NCBI GenBank assembly: GCA_025353435.1
Contig: JANXQR010000627.1
Coordinates: 1 to 13,741 of the forward strand
DNA from: Acidobacteriota bacterium
GTDB taxonomy: Bacteria; Acidobacteriota; Terriglobia; Terriglobales; Acidobacteriaceae
DNA: 13,741 nucleotides
Reading direction: 5' to 3'
Shown: in pieces, positions 1 through 6,224 of the stretch
Layout of the letters: each line of letters begins with the position of its first letter
Position numbering within the stretch: position 1 is the stretch's first letter
Program-made: the position numbers and the translations under genes
Notes under the pieces: model-generated
Database searches by the model: none
What the model was told of the DNA's origin: nothing
Seen by the model: only the letters and a program-made list of their open reading frames with translations

Positions 1-532
1 CATACGGAACAACCACACTTGCCCATTCGCTCTTTTTGAAGCTCTGCTTAGCCAGGTCCCGTTCCGCGTCCGTCGTAAAGAAAACAGCCTGAGCATCATG
101 GAGCACCGCATGCTGGACCGGCCAATAAAACCACTTCTTGAGATGCTTGAGGGGGTACCTCTTATTGAACCAGGGATCAAGCGCACCGTGGACAAAGACC
201 CCGTAAGGCTTGTTGACCTGGCGAGCGGCGGAACGGGTAGCTATCCCAGGAAACGTCCAAATCCCGTTCATCACAATGCCATCAAAACGATAGGCATTAC
301 TGTGCAACCAACGCCAGAGTCGTGGCGAAAATGAATATCGCCCTAGATAACGCTGCCCAAGCGCATGGACTTTACAGGAAATGTCAGCCAGAAAAGGCGC
401 CTCCGGCTCGTCAAGACAAACAACTTCGATTCCCGCGCCTACTTCCAGATACGCCTTGACCAACTGACGTACCGCCTCCGGGGGGCCACCTTCAGTAGGG
501 GAAAGACTGCCAATAATGTGAAGAATTTTCAA
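1..532 (-). CDS. GT4-family glycosyltransferase, N-terminal part (cut by window edge)
   Basis: The minus strand from 532 down to the window edge reads without a stop for 177 codons. It begins with TTG (532-530) and the N-terminus MKILHIIGSLSPTEGGPPEA, typical of group 1/GT4 glycosyltransferases: a hydrophobic first strand, then a glycine-rich nucleotide-sugar loop (residues 8-17). Residues 115-121 read HGALDPW, matching the HGMLDPW-type motif of GT4 enzymes that build exopolysaccharide or O-antigen. The enzyme would act at the cytoplasmic face of the inner membrane and move a sugar from a nucleotide donor. The C-terminal donor-binding Rossmann domain lies beyond the edge. The frame stays open upstream to a stop at 737-739, but there is no in-frame ATG. 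TTG at 532 is chosen because the homologous N-terminus starts there and GGAG lies four bases upstream. GTG at 613 is an alternative start. The G+C is lower than in the rest of the window, which fits a surface-polysaccharide locus. The substrate cannot be told from this fragment. Confidence 0.8.
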   Translation of the reverse strand, partial: MKILHIIGSLSPTEGGPPEAVRQLVKAYLEVGAGIEVVCLDEPEAPFLADISCKVHALGQRYLGRYSFSPRLWRWLHSNAYRFDGIVMNGIWTFPGIATRSAARQVNKPYGVFVHGALDPWFNKRYPLKHLKKWFYWPVQHAVLHDAQAVFFTTDAERDLAKQSFKKSEWASVVVPY

Positions 533-1301
533 GTGGCTCCACCGCTTTGCCGGAGCATCGGATAAGACGCAAAATTTTGAACGGCGAGCTTCAATGGTAA
601 AGTCTCCTCGCACTCCTCTAACGCTCTTCGAGACAACGAGAAGTCGGAAGCTATGCGGAGGGTTAGTTAGTTCAGGAACAACCTCGCAAACCACGTTTAA
701 AAGCAAGCAGCCGGAGCATGAGGAGATCGGCTCATTTCAGCTGGAAATCTCGACCTCGCCGTCATGCCAATCCACTTCCCGAGCATTTTCGACAAGGCTT
801 CGCCATCCTCACTTAGATGAGCGTCTTCAAAACCACCAATCCCTGGACAATTCACGGTTTAGCAAGATCGCAGGACTATCGAGTGAATCCACGAGCCACG
901 GTTCAAATTTGATCCGGCTCACATCTCAAACGTGAGAAAGTATCGCCTTTTTAGTGTACCAGCAGCACTCCGATGGTCAACGCCTGCCTGCCTGGCGGGA
1001 CGTGGCTTTTTCGTGACTGATTTGGCTGCCCTTGCCTACACTTACGCTAAATCGATTATTAAATTGTTTGGGTCCCGCGGGCGATTTGCCTGCCCGCCAA
1101 ATCCAAGCCTCTTATTTACTACTTTACCAATCCACTTTTTCAATGGCCCAAAGCGTCCTTTTGACCTGTCCGCCGTGCCTTAAACCCCATTTGCGCAAAA
1201 AATCCCCCCAAACCGGATATAACCCGCTCAGGGTAATCAACTTGATCGTTTCAATTTGCCCGCTGAAGTGTTTTTCACCACTTCCAGTGCAAAAATAGCC
1301 T
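533..1301. other. Intergenic region without a recognisable gene
   Basis: About 770 bases lie between the glycosyltransferase start and the citrate synthase stop. The short open frames here, including one of 113 codons at 594-935 (+), show no domain, signal peptide or ribosome binding site, and their composition is not protein-like. On the minus strand a short frame opened at TTG 594, preceded by GAGGAG, ends with a TGA (533-531) that overlaps the glycosyltransferase start; it would make only 21 residues. The stretch is poorer in G+C than the genes to its right. No tRNA, insertion-sequence end or attachment site was seen. The only structure noted is a small hairpin at 1263-1287, listed separately. 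Confidence 0.5.
1263..1287 (-). terminator. Weak hairpin just after citrate synthase
   Basis: GAAGTG (1265-1270) and CACTTC (1279-1284) form a six-pair stem with an eight-base loop, extended by two pairs (1263-1264 with 1286-1287) around a bulged base. It lies 14 bases past the citrate synthase stop. No T-tract follows on the minus strand, so it is at best a weak or factor-assisted terminator, or a 3'-end processing hairpin. Confidence 0.25.
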
Positions 1302-2441
1302 CTATGGCCGCTCCGCAACTGGAATCCAATGCTGCGGATACTCGGGGCCAATATACTCGGCGCGCGGACGAATGAGCCGGTTATCGTCGAGTTGCTCAAT
1401 CACGTGTGCCGCCCAGCCCGCGATGCGGCTCACCGCGAAGATGGGCGTATACAGGTCAATATCGATGCCCAGCGTCGCGTAAGTTGACGCCGAGTAGAAG
1501 TCGACGTTGGCGTTGAGCTTTTTGTCCTGCTTGATGTAAAGCTCAATGGCGCGCGACATCTCGTACCACTTGGGCTGGCCGGAGTCGCGGCCAAGCTGCT
1601 CGCTCATCTTGCGCAGGTGGGTGGCGCGCGGGTCTTCAGTCTTGTAGACGCGATGGCCGAAGCCGGAAATCTTCTGCTTGGACGCCAGCATGCTTTTCAC
1701 GTACTCAACCGGGTCCACGCCGGCCTTGTCGATAGTGTGCAGCAGGCGCATGACACCCTCGTTAGCCCCGCCGTGCAGAGGGCCCTTGAGAGCGCCGATG
1801 GCTCCCGTGATCGCGGAGTGAATGTCAGACAAGGTAGCGGCGATGACGCGCGCGGCAAAAGTGGAGGCGTTCAGCTCGTGGTCGGCGTGGAGAATGAGTG
1901 CGACATCGAGGGTGCGGGTGGCGGTCTCAGAAGGCTTGACGCCGTTCAGCATCCACAGGAAGTTGGCCGCGTGGCTGAGCGCGCGATCCGGCGGAACGAT
2001 GTCCAGGCCCTTACGGATACGGTCATAAATGGCCACAATCATGGCGATCTGCGCGGTCAGGTTGTAGGCTTTACGGACGTTGGCGTCGTGGGTGTTGTCC
2101 TTCTCGTCGGCGTCGTAAAAGCTAAGCGCGGAGACGGCAGTGCGCAGCACTTCCATCGGCGTGGCCGACTTGGGGAAGGTGCGCAGCATATCGATAATGC
2201 GCATGTCGAGCTCGCGGGCCAGGGCCAGTTGTTGATGGAACTCGCGCAAGCCGAGAAGGTTGGGCAGGTGTCCGTTCCAAAGGAGATAGGTAGTCTCCTC
2301 GAAGCTGGAGTGCTGAGCCAGCTCATGGATATCAATGCCGCGATAGGCGAGCACACCAGCCTCGCCATCGATCCAGCAGATTCCGGAGTTTGCCGCAACA
2401 ATGCCTTCCAGACCCTTCCCCGCCACAGCTGCAGTCGACAT
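1302..2441 (-). CDS. gltA: Citrate synthase
   Basis: This 379-residue protein condenses acetyl-CoA with oxaloacetate to citrate in the cytoplasm, the entry step of the TCA cycle. It aligns along its full length with the short, CitZ-like citrate synthases. Landmarks in order: HADHELNAST (residues 185-194), GPLHGGANEGVM (220-231), GFGHRVYK (260-267), VDFYSAS (313-319) and NRLIRPRAEY (354-363). H223, H263 and D314 are in the positions of the catalytic His-His-Asp triad. The length is that of the dimeric Gram-positive/archaeal-like class, and there is no N-terminal zinc-domain extension as in the enterobacterial hexamer. The frame can be extended to 2561, but the extra 40 residues (CRKHHIYLPKK and so on) are unlike any citrate synthase. 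ATG at 2441 follows GAGGGAG at an 11-base spacing and is the likely start. 2-Methylcitrate synthase is a less likely alternative, as no prp genes are adjacent. The gene is monocistronic here and divergent from the coiled-coil gene. Confidence 0.96.
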   Translation of the reverse strand: MSTAAVAGKGLEGIVAANSGICWIDGEAGVLAYRGIDIHELAQHSSFEETTYLLWNGHLPNLLGLREFHQQLALARELDMRIIDMLRTFPKSATPMEVLRTAVSALSFYDADEKDNTHDANVRKAYNLTAQIAMIVAIYDRIRKGLDIVPPDRALSHAANFLWMLNGVKPSETATRTLDVALILHADHELNASTFAARVIAATLSDIHSAITGAIGALKGPLHGGANEGVMRLLHTIDKAGVDPVEYVKSMLASKQKISGFGHRVYKTEDPRATHLRKMSEQLGRDSGQPKWYEMSRAIELYIKQDKKLNANVDFYSASTYATLGIDIDLYTPIFAVSRIAGWAAHVIEQLDDNRLIRPRAEYIGPEYPQHWIPVAERP

Positions 2442-2541
2442 GTGCTTTGGATCTCCCTCTTTTTTGGGTAAATAGATGTGATGTTTGCGGCAACATTTTC
2501 GGGCAAACCAAGGCCCCGGCGCCGTAAATGGATCAAAGTTC

Positions 2542-2571
2542 TTTATAACGTAGCAGTTCATTGGTTGTCAC
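2542..2571 (-). promoter_or_regulatory. Probable citrate synthase promoter
   Basis: On the minus strand GTGACA (2571-2566) and TATAAA (2547-2542) are separated by 18 bases; each matches the sigma-70 consensus at five of six positions. Transcription would start near 2535, giving a leader of about 95 bases before ATG 2441. No better pair was seen between the two divergent genes. Confidence 0.5.
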
Positions 2572-2582
2572 GGCTGTGACAA
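2565..2582. promoter_or_regulatory. Perfect inverted repeat over the citrate synthase -35 (putative operator)
   Basis: TTGTCACGGCTGTGACAA is a perfect inverted repeat of seven bases per arm with a four-base centre. Its left arm contains the complement of the predicted -35 hexamer of citrate synthase. A dimeric repressor or activator bound here would touch the RNA polymerase site directly. I do not recognise the regulator: the arms resemble TGTCA/TGACA-type sites but not the canonical CRP or FNR half-sites. It has no T-tract, so it is unlikely to be a terminator. Confidence 0.45.
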
Positions 2583-2657
2583 GGCGCAAAGTTCGAAGTG
2601 TAGTGCTTGGGGTGCAAAGTTTGGTGAAAGGTTTTTCAGCAGAACTGGGTTTCCTCC

Positions 2658-2663
2658 TATAAT
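2658..2663 (+). promoter_or_regulatory. Consensus -10 box possibly serving the coiled-coil gene
   Basis: A perfect TATAAT sits 201 bases before the coiled-coil start codon on the same strand. There is no convincing -35 hexamer at 16 to 18 bases upstream; the 17-base position reads TTCAGC. If used, the mRNA would have a leader of roughly 195 bases. A chance match is possible. Confidence 0.3.
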
Positions 2664-2864
2664 CTGGAGTCTCCCGAATCAAGCGCGTCAGCACGTGCGG
2701 AATAAGTGACTTGCAGGGGCATGGGCGAGGGCATTTTGACTGGACCGCCGCGGAGATTCGACGTATTACCGAGTCGAGACATCGCAAACCGAGGCACGGC
2801 AGGACGAGACACGGTCTAAAGGGGTGGCTTGAGGCAGCGGCCGCCAAGGAGACGAAAGCAAAGT

Positions 2865-3695
2865 ATGAGCGAATTTGAGAACACTCCCAAGTCCTATTCT
2901 GGAGCACTGTTGGCGGCAATCGGCGTCGCATTGTTGTGCGCATTGGGCTCACTTTTCTGGGCCTACTCGCTGAGCGGCAAGGTTTCCACACAGCAAACGG
3001 ATCTGCAGGAGGCGAAGCAGCGGAATACGGAGCTGGCCGCCGACTTGCGGGAGACCAACGCGAGGCTGAAGGTGACGGCGGACGAACTGGGCAAGAGCCT
3101 GGGCCTGACGCAGAAGCAGATGGACGACCGGGCGAGGCAGATTGTTGCGCGGGAAGAGGTCGAGAACCGCAGGTTGGAGACCGCACAGAAGGAGACGGCC
3201 CAGCAGGTGAGCGCGGTGGCCACTGACGTTTCCGGCGTGAAGACGGATGTGGGCGGCGTGAAGACGGACCTGGGCAAGACGCAGACCGACCTTGCCGGGG
3301 CGATCGGCCAGCTCCAGTCGATGAAAGGGGACTTGGGCGAACACTCCGGCCTCATCGCGAGAAACCACGATGAACTGGAATTGCTCAAGCACAAGGGCGA
3401 TCGCTCCTATTACGAGTTCACGCTGAGCAAAGGCGACAAGAAGCCGGTGGGTACAGTGAGCCTGGAGTTGAAGAAGACCGACGCCAAGAAGAACAAGTTC
3501 ACGCTCATTGTTTATGCGGACGACAAGAAGTACGAGAAGAAGGATCGCAACGTGAATGAGCCCCTGCAGTTCTACAGCGGCAAAGACCCAGCGCTGTACG
3601 AGATTGTGGTCAACTCAATCAACGCGAAGAACCAGGTTGCGGGATATTTGTCGACGCCGAAGAATGCGCCAGCACCGCCGCCGGTGGGACAGTGA
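2865..3695 (+). CDS. Membrane-anchored coiled-coil protein of unknown function
   Basis: This 276-residue protein has a short N-terminal tail, one hydrophobic segment (residues 13-35, GALLAAIGVALLCALGSLFW core) and a long region facing the periplasm or cell exterior. Residues 40-110 are charged and helical. Residues 115-163 form seven near-perfect heptads such as VSGVKTD, VGGVKTD and LGKTQTD, with V or L opening each one, so a rigid trimeric or dimeric coiled coil is likely. Residues 180-262 look like a small beta-rich domain with many Lys (YYEFTLSKGDKKPVGTVSLE and the following strands), followed by a Pro/Ala tail. The ATG at 2865 is preceded by AAGGAG (2846-2851) at a 13-base spacing; an upstream in-frame TTG at 2829 adds only an Arg-rich stretch. 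I do not recognise the family. A structural or envelope-spanning role is a guess. The tandem repeat and terminator downstream indicate that transcription ends here. Confidence 0.85.
   Translation: MSEFENTPKSYSGALLAAIGVALLCALGSLFWAYSLSGKVSTQQTDLQEAKQRNTELAADLRETNARLKVTADELGKSLGLTQKQMDDRARQIVAREEVENRRLETAQKETAQQVSAVATDVSGVKTDVGGVKTDLGKTQTDLAGAIGQLQSMKGDLGEHSGLIARNHDELELLKHKGDRSYYEFTLSKGDKKPVGTVSLELKKTDAKKNKFTLIVYADDKKYEKKDRNVNEPLQFYSGKDPALYEIVVNSINAKNQVAGYLSTPKNAPAPPPVGQ
3207..3353 (+). repeat. Heptad-coding repeats within the coiled-coil gene
   Basis: Codons 115-163 encode seven consecutive heptads, and at DNA level the unit GTGAAGACGGA recurs 21 bases apart (starting at 3238 and 3259). The conservation of bases as well as residues in these two units suggests recent in-frame duplication and possible length variation between strains. 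Confidence 0.55.
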
Positions 3696-3697
3696 AA

Positions 3698-3737
3698 GAC
3701 AGTGGACAGTGAGCAGTGAGCAGTGAACAGTGAACAG
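3698..3737 (+). repeat. 7-bp tandem repeat (RRCAGTG)n
   Basis: Five consecutive seven-base units, GACAGTG, GACAGTG, AGCAGTG, AGCAGTG and AACAGTG, are followed by a partial sixth. A further GACAGTG lies at 3688-3694 and overlaps the stop codon of the coiled-coil gene. Only the first two bases of each unit vary, and they stay purines. The array fills the space between the stop and the terminator and codes for nothing. Confidence 0.7.
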
Positions 3738-3742
3738 AAAGA

Positions 3743-3772
3743 GGCCCGGCTAAATGCCGGGCCTTTGTTTTT
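3743..3772 (+). terminator. Rho-independent terminator after the coiled-coil gene
   Basis: GGCCCGGC (3743-3750), loop TAAAT, and GCCGGGCC (3756-3763) form a perfect eight-pair GC stem followed by TTTGTTTTT. This is a classic intrinsic terminator. It separates the coiled-coil gene from the amidase. Confidence 0.88.
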
Positions 3773-3843
3773 GCCGGCCAGCGATGAGGTGCGCGAAGGG
3801 TGCATTCCTGACGCCGACTATCTCGGCATGACGAGCGTCGCTG

Positions 3844-3849
3844 TACAAT
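3844..3849 (+). promoter_or_regulatory. -10 box placed for a leaderless amidase transcript
   Basis: TACAAT occupies exactly positions -12 to -7 relative to the A of the amidase ATG (3856), so transcription would start at or next to the start codon. No Shine-Dalgarno-like sequence precedes this ATG, which fits a leaderless mRNA. No good -35 hexamer is visible at 16 to 19 bases. Confidence 0.4.
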
Positions 3850-3855
3850 TCGGCG

Positions 3856-5415
3856 ATGATCGGAACGAGAATTCTTTTGACCTTAGCGTTGGCTGCTTTC
3901 CTGCCCGCGGCTGATCGCAACGCAAGTCAAATACTTGCTCAGACAGCAGCGCACACAGCCGAGACGGCCACCAAGGCGGCGATCGCGCGAGTGCACACGA
4001 TCGATCCACGGATTCACGCTGTCATTGCGCTCGATCCCACCGCGCTTGACCAGGCCCGGGCTATCGACGGGAAGGGCGGGCCACGCGGTCCTCTCTATGG
4101 GTACGCAATTCTGCTCAAGGACAATATTGAAGCGGACGGTCCGCTGCCCACGACGGCCGGCAGCATGGCGCTGCTCGACAGTGTGACCCACCGCGATGCG
4201 CCGATGGTGGCGCGGTTGCGTGTCGCCGGCGCTGTGATTCTGGGCAAGACCAACTTGTCGGAATGGGCCAACATTCGGTCGAATGCTTCGATCTCCGGCT
4301 GGAGCGCGGTCGGGGGCCAGACGCGGAATCCATTCGCTCTGGATCGCGATCCTTGCGGCTCTTCGTCGGGCAGCGCCGCCGCGGTGGCGGCAGGTGAGGT
4401 GGAGGCCGCCATCGGCACCGAGACGGACGGATCGATCACCTGTCCAGCGGCGTTGAACGGTGTGGTTGGGCTCAAGCCCACAGTTGGTTTGGTGAGCCGG
4501 AGCCGCATTGTGCCCATCAGTGCGAGTCAGGACACGGCGGGTCCAATCACAACCGATGTGGCGACCGCCGCGCGAGTGCTCAAGGCCATTGCGGGATCAG
4601 ACCATGATGATCCGGCCACGAAAGACGCCGATTCGCATATTGCGGACTATCTTGCTGCCCTGAAACCGGACGCACTCAAAGGCGCTCGAATTGGCGTACT
4701 GCGATTTGCGACTGGCTGGTCGGCGGCGACGGACAAGGTGTTCGAACAGGCGCTGGCAGTTTTGAAGGCGCAGGGCGCAACGCTTGTCGACATTACCGAG
4801 TTGAAGGACCGCGACAAGATAGGCGAGGCGGAGGGCCTGGTGCTCAATACCGAGTTCAAGGTTGGCCTCAATGCGTATCTTGCCACCACGCCACCGGCGG
4901 TGAAATCGCGTACTCTTGCCGATCTCATCGCGTTCAATCAGGCTCATGCCGATCGTGAGCTTGGACTCTTTGGACAGGAGACATTTATCAAGGCGGAGGC
5001 GACTAAAGGGCTGGACGATGCGGATTACAAGAAGGCGCGCGCGTTGTCATTGCGCCTTGCCGGGCCCGACGGTATCGATGCGCTGCTGGCAAAGGATCAC
5101 CTGGATGCGCTGGTGTGCCCGACCATGCCGCCGGCGTGGAAGATCGATGCCGCGAATGGTGACCAGATCGGCGGAGGAGGAGCGGGCGGGCTCGCAGCAG
5201 TTGCCGGCTATCCACATCTCACCGTTCCCATGGGCGCGGTAATGGGGCTTCCTGTGGGGCTGTCGATCATGGGCCCGGCGTGGAGCGAAGCGCGGCTGCT
5301 CGGTTTCGGATTCGCATACGAGCAGGCGGCTAAAGCCAGGGTGATGCCGCAGTTTCTGCCGAACATTGAAGGCGAGGCTCCGATTGCGCCGCTCCTGGAG
5401 CCGCTGCGGCGGTGA
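3856..5415 (+). CDS. Exported amidase-signature hydrolase
   Basis: The 519-residue protein belongs to the amidase signature family, which hydrolyses amide bonds with a Ser-cisSer-Lys triad. The triad is visible: K88 in AILLKDNIEA, S169 in PCGSSSGSAAAV and S193 in GTETDGSITCP; S169 and S193 are 24 residues apart, as in GatA and peptide amidase. Residues 1-19 (MIGTRILLTLALAAFLPAA) form a cleavable signal peptide, so the enzyme probably works in the periplasm. This argues against a GatA role in tRNA amidation, as does the absence of gatB and gatC. The length suits a secreted peptide amidase or a related C-terminal deamidase; the substrate cannot be read from the sequence. The start is the first ATG of the frame with an intact signal peptide. 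A DUF305 gene follows 101 bases later on the same strand with no terminator between, so co-transcription is possible. Confidence 0.93.
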   Translation: MIGTRILLTLALAAFLPAADRNASQILAQTAAHTAETATKAAIARVHTIDPRIHAVIALDPTALDQARAIDGKGGPRGPLYGYAILLKDNIEADGPLPTTAGSMALLDSVTHRDAPMVARLRVAGAVILGKTNLSEWANIRSNASISGWSAVGGQTRNPFALDRDPCGSSSGSAAAVAAGEVEAAIGTETDGSITCPAALNGVVGLKPTVGLVSRSRIVPISASQDTAGPITTDVATAARVLKAIAGSDHDDPATKDADSHIADYLAALKPDALKGARIGVLRFATGWSAATDKVFEQALAVLKAQGATLVDITELKDRDKIGEAEGLVLNTEFKVGLNAYLATTPPAVKSRTLADLIAFNQAHADRELGLFGQETFIKAEATKGLDDADYKKARALSLRLAGPDGIDALLAKDHLDALVCPTMPPAWKIDAANGDQIGGGGAGGLAAVAGYPHLTVPMGAVMGLPVGLSIMGPAWSEARLLGFGFAYEQAAKARVMPQFLPNIEGEAPIAPLLEPLRR

Positions 5416-5516
5416 ATGCTCTGAGAGATTTCCAGCAGCGTCGTGGCCGTGATAGCGTTAAAAAACTGGAAATGGATTGCGTCCCATTGAAGTTGAGAAT
5501 TTTCCACTTTCGCTGC

Positions 5517-6224
5517 ATGGGCAAATCTGAAACCACACATAGAGTTGTGGCGATGGGTTGCGTGCTGCTGAGTGCGTGCGTTGGTGCGTGCTTGTGCAGT
5601 CCGCAGGTGCGCGCGCAGGAGAGTGGAGCGGGATCATCGGTTGGGATGCCGCCAGTTGTGGTGCAGCCGGGGGCGCCGGGCGAGCCTACCAGGACGCTCC
5701 CTGCAAATACACGAGCGACGCTGCCGCCGCTTGCGGCTGCCGATATTTCGTTCATGCAGGGGATGATCATGCATCACTCGCAGGCGGTGGAGATGACCGC
5801 GCTGATTGAGTCGCATACGGGGAACAAGCATGTGCGGATGCTGGGGGCAAAGATATCGAGCTCGCAGGGGGACGAGATACGGATGATGCGGCGGTGGCTG
5901 GCGGCGCGGGGAAAGGCGACGTCGATGAGTATGCCGGGGATGCCAGATATGGGGCTCGAAGGAAAAACCATGGCGCCGATGCCGGGAATGCTGACGCCGG
6001 AGCAGATGACGGCACTGCGCGCGGCCGAGGGCCCGGAGTTCGACCGACTGTTTTTGATGGGGATGATTCAGCACCACGGCGGGGCGCTGGTGATGGTGAA
6101 GGATCTATTCGACACGGCGGGCGCGGCGCAGGACGCGGAGATTTTCGACTTCGTGACGGAAGTGGACAACGGGCAAAGAGCCGAGATCAAAATCATGCAG
6201 AAGATGTTGGAGGAGACGCATTGA
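5517..6224 (+). CDS. DUF305-domain secreted protein, likely metal-related
   Basis: This 235-residue protein carries DUF305, a four-helix, ferritin-like fold. Two matching halves are visible: DISFMQGMIMHHSQAVEM (residues 76-93, H86/H87) and FDRLFLMGMIQHHGGALVM (175-193, H186/H187). Between them lies a Met-rich linker (about residues 137-164, with SMSMPGMPDM and MAPMPGM) of the kind seen in periplasmic copper proteins. The N-terminus (MGKSETTHRVVAMGCVLLSA) is a signal sequence. It ends either in a lipobox, LSAC with C21, or in a VRAQ signal peptidase I site near residue 34. The frame is open back to 5412, but ATG 5517 gives a sensible signal peptide. No strong ribosome binding site precedes it, so the start is not certain. 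The stop overlaps the next gene's TTG, indicating translational coupling. DUF305 has no established biochemical role; metal binding or storage is inferred. Confidence 0.9.
   Translation: MGKSETTHRVVAMGCVLLSACVGACLCSPQVRAQESGAGSSVGMPPVVVQPGAPGEPTRTLPANTRATLPPLAAADISFMQGMIMHHSQAVEMTALIESHTGNKHVRMLGAKISSSQGDEIRMMRRWLAARGKATSMSMPGMPDMGLEGKTMAPMPGMLTPEQMTALRAAEGPEFDRLFLMGMIQHHGGALVMVKDLFDTAGAAQDAEIFDFVTEVDNGQRAEIKIMQKMLEETH
6209..6223 (+). promoter_or_regulatory. Ribosome binding site that fixes a TTG start for the LVIVD gene
   Basis: GGAGGAG (6209-6215) lies five bases before TTG 6221, whose last two bases are part of the DUF305 TGA (6222-6224). The next in-frame ATG, at 6233, would be 17 bases from this site. 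The spacing therefore favours TTG, in a TTGA stop/start overlap typical of coupled genes. Confidence 0.7.

Larger units (their letters stand above)
2442..2864. other. Divergent regulatory region between citrate synthase and the coiled-coil gene
   Basis: This 423-base non-coding stretch separates two divergently transcribed genes. It carries the citrate synthase promoter and its palindrome (2542-2582), a direct repeat of GCAAAGTT at 2586-2593 and 2614-2621, and a consensus TATAAT on the plus strand (2658-2663). The part from 2690 to 2830 is purine- and GC-rich and holds no recognisable element. A minus-strand open frame runs through it from inside the coiled-coil gene but looks like a GC-rich shadow. 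Confidence 0.5.

Noticed and set aside
594..935. 113-codon plus-strand frame in the long gap
   Set aside because: Ser/Thr-rich product without a motif, no ribosome binding site, and no support from composition; treated as non-coding.
1078..1106. GATTTG/CAAATC inverted repeat with GC-rich loop
   Set aside because: Only six pairs with a nine-base loop and no T-tract; not distinguishable from chance, and no tRNA-like fold could be drawn.
1617..2471. 284-codon open frame on the plus strand
   Set aside because: It is antisense to citrate synthase, which is certain from its conserved motifs; the translated product is Gly/Val/Arg-rich without any domain, as expected for a GC-rich shadow.
2533..3186. 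217-codon minus-strand frame across the divergent region
   Set aside because: Its first part is antisense to the coiled-coil gene and its product is Pro/Ser/Arg-rich without domains; a GGAGGA sequence near 2650 is not followed by a sensible start.
5894..6220. Upstream extension of the LVIVD frame over the DUF305 gene
   Set aside because: The extra 109 residues are Gly/Asp/Arg-rich shadow sequence; the signal peptide and ribosome binding site place the start at 6221.
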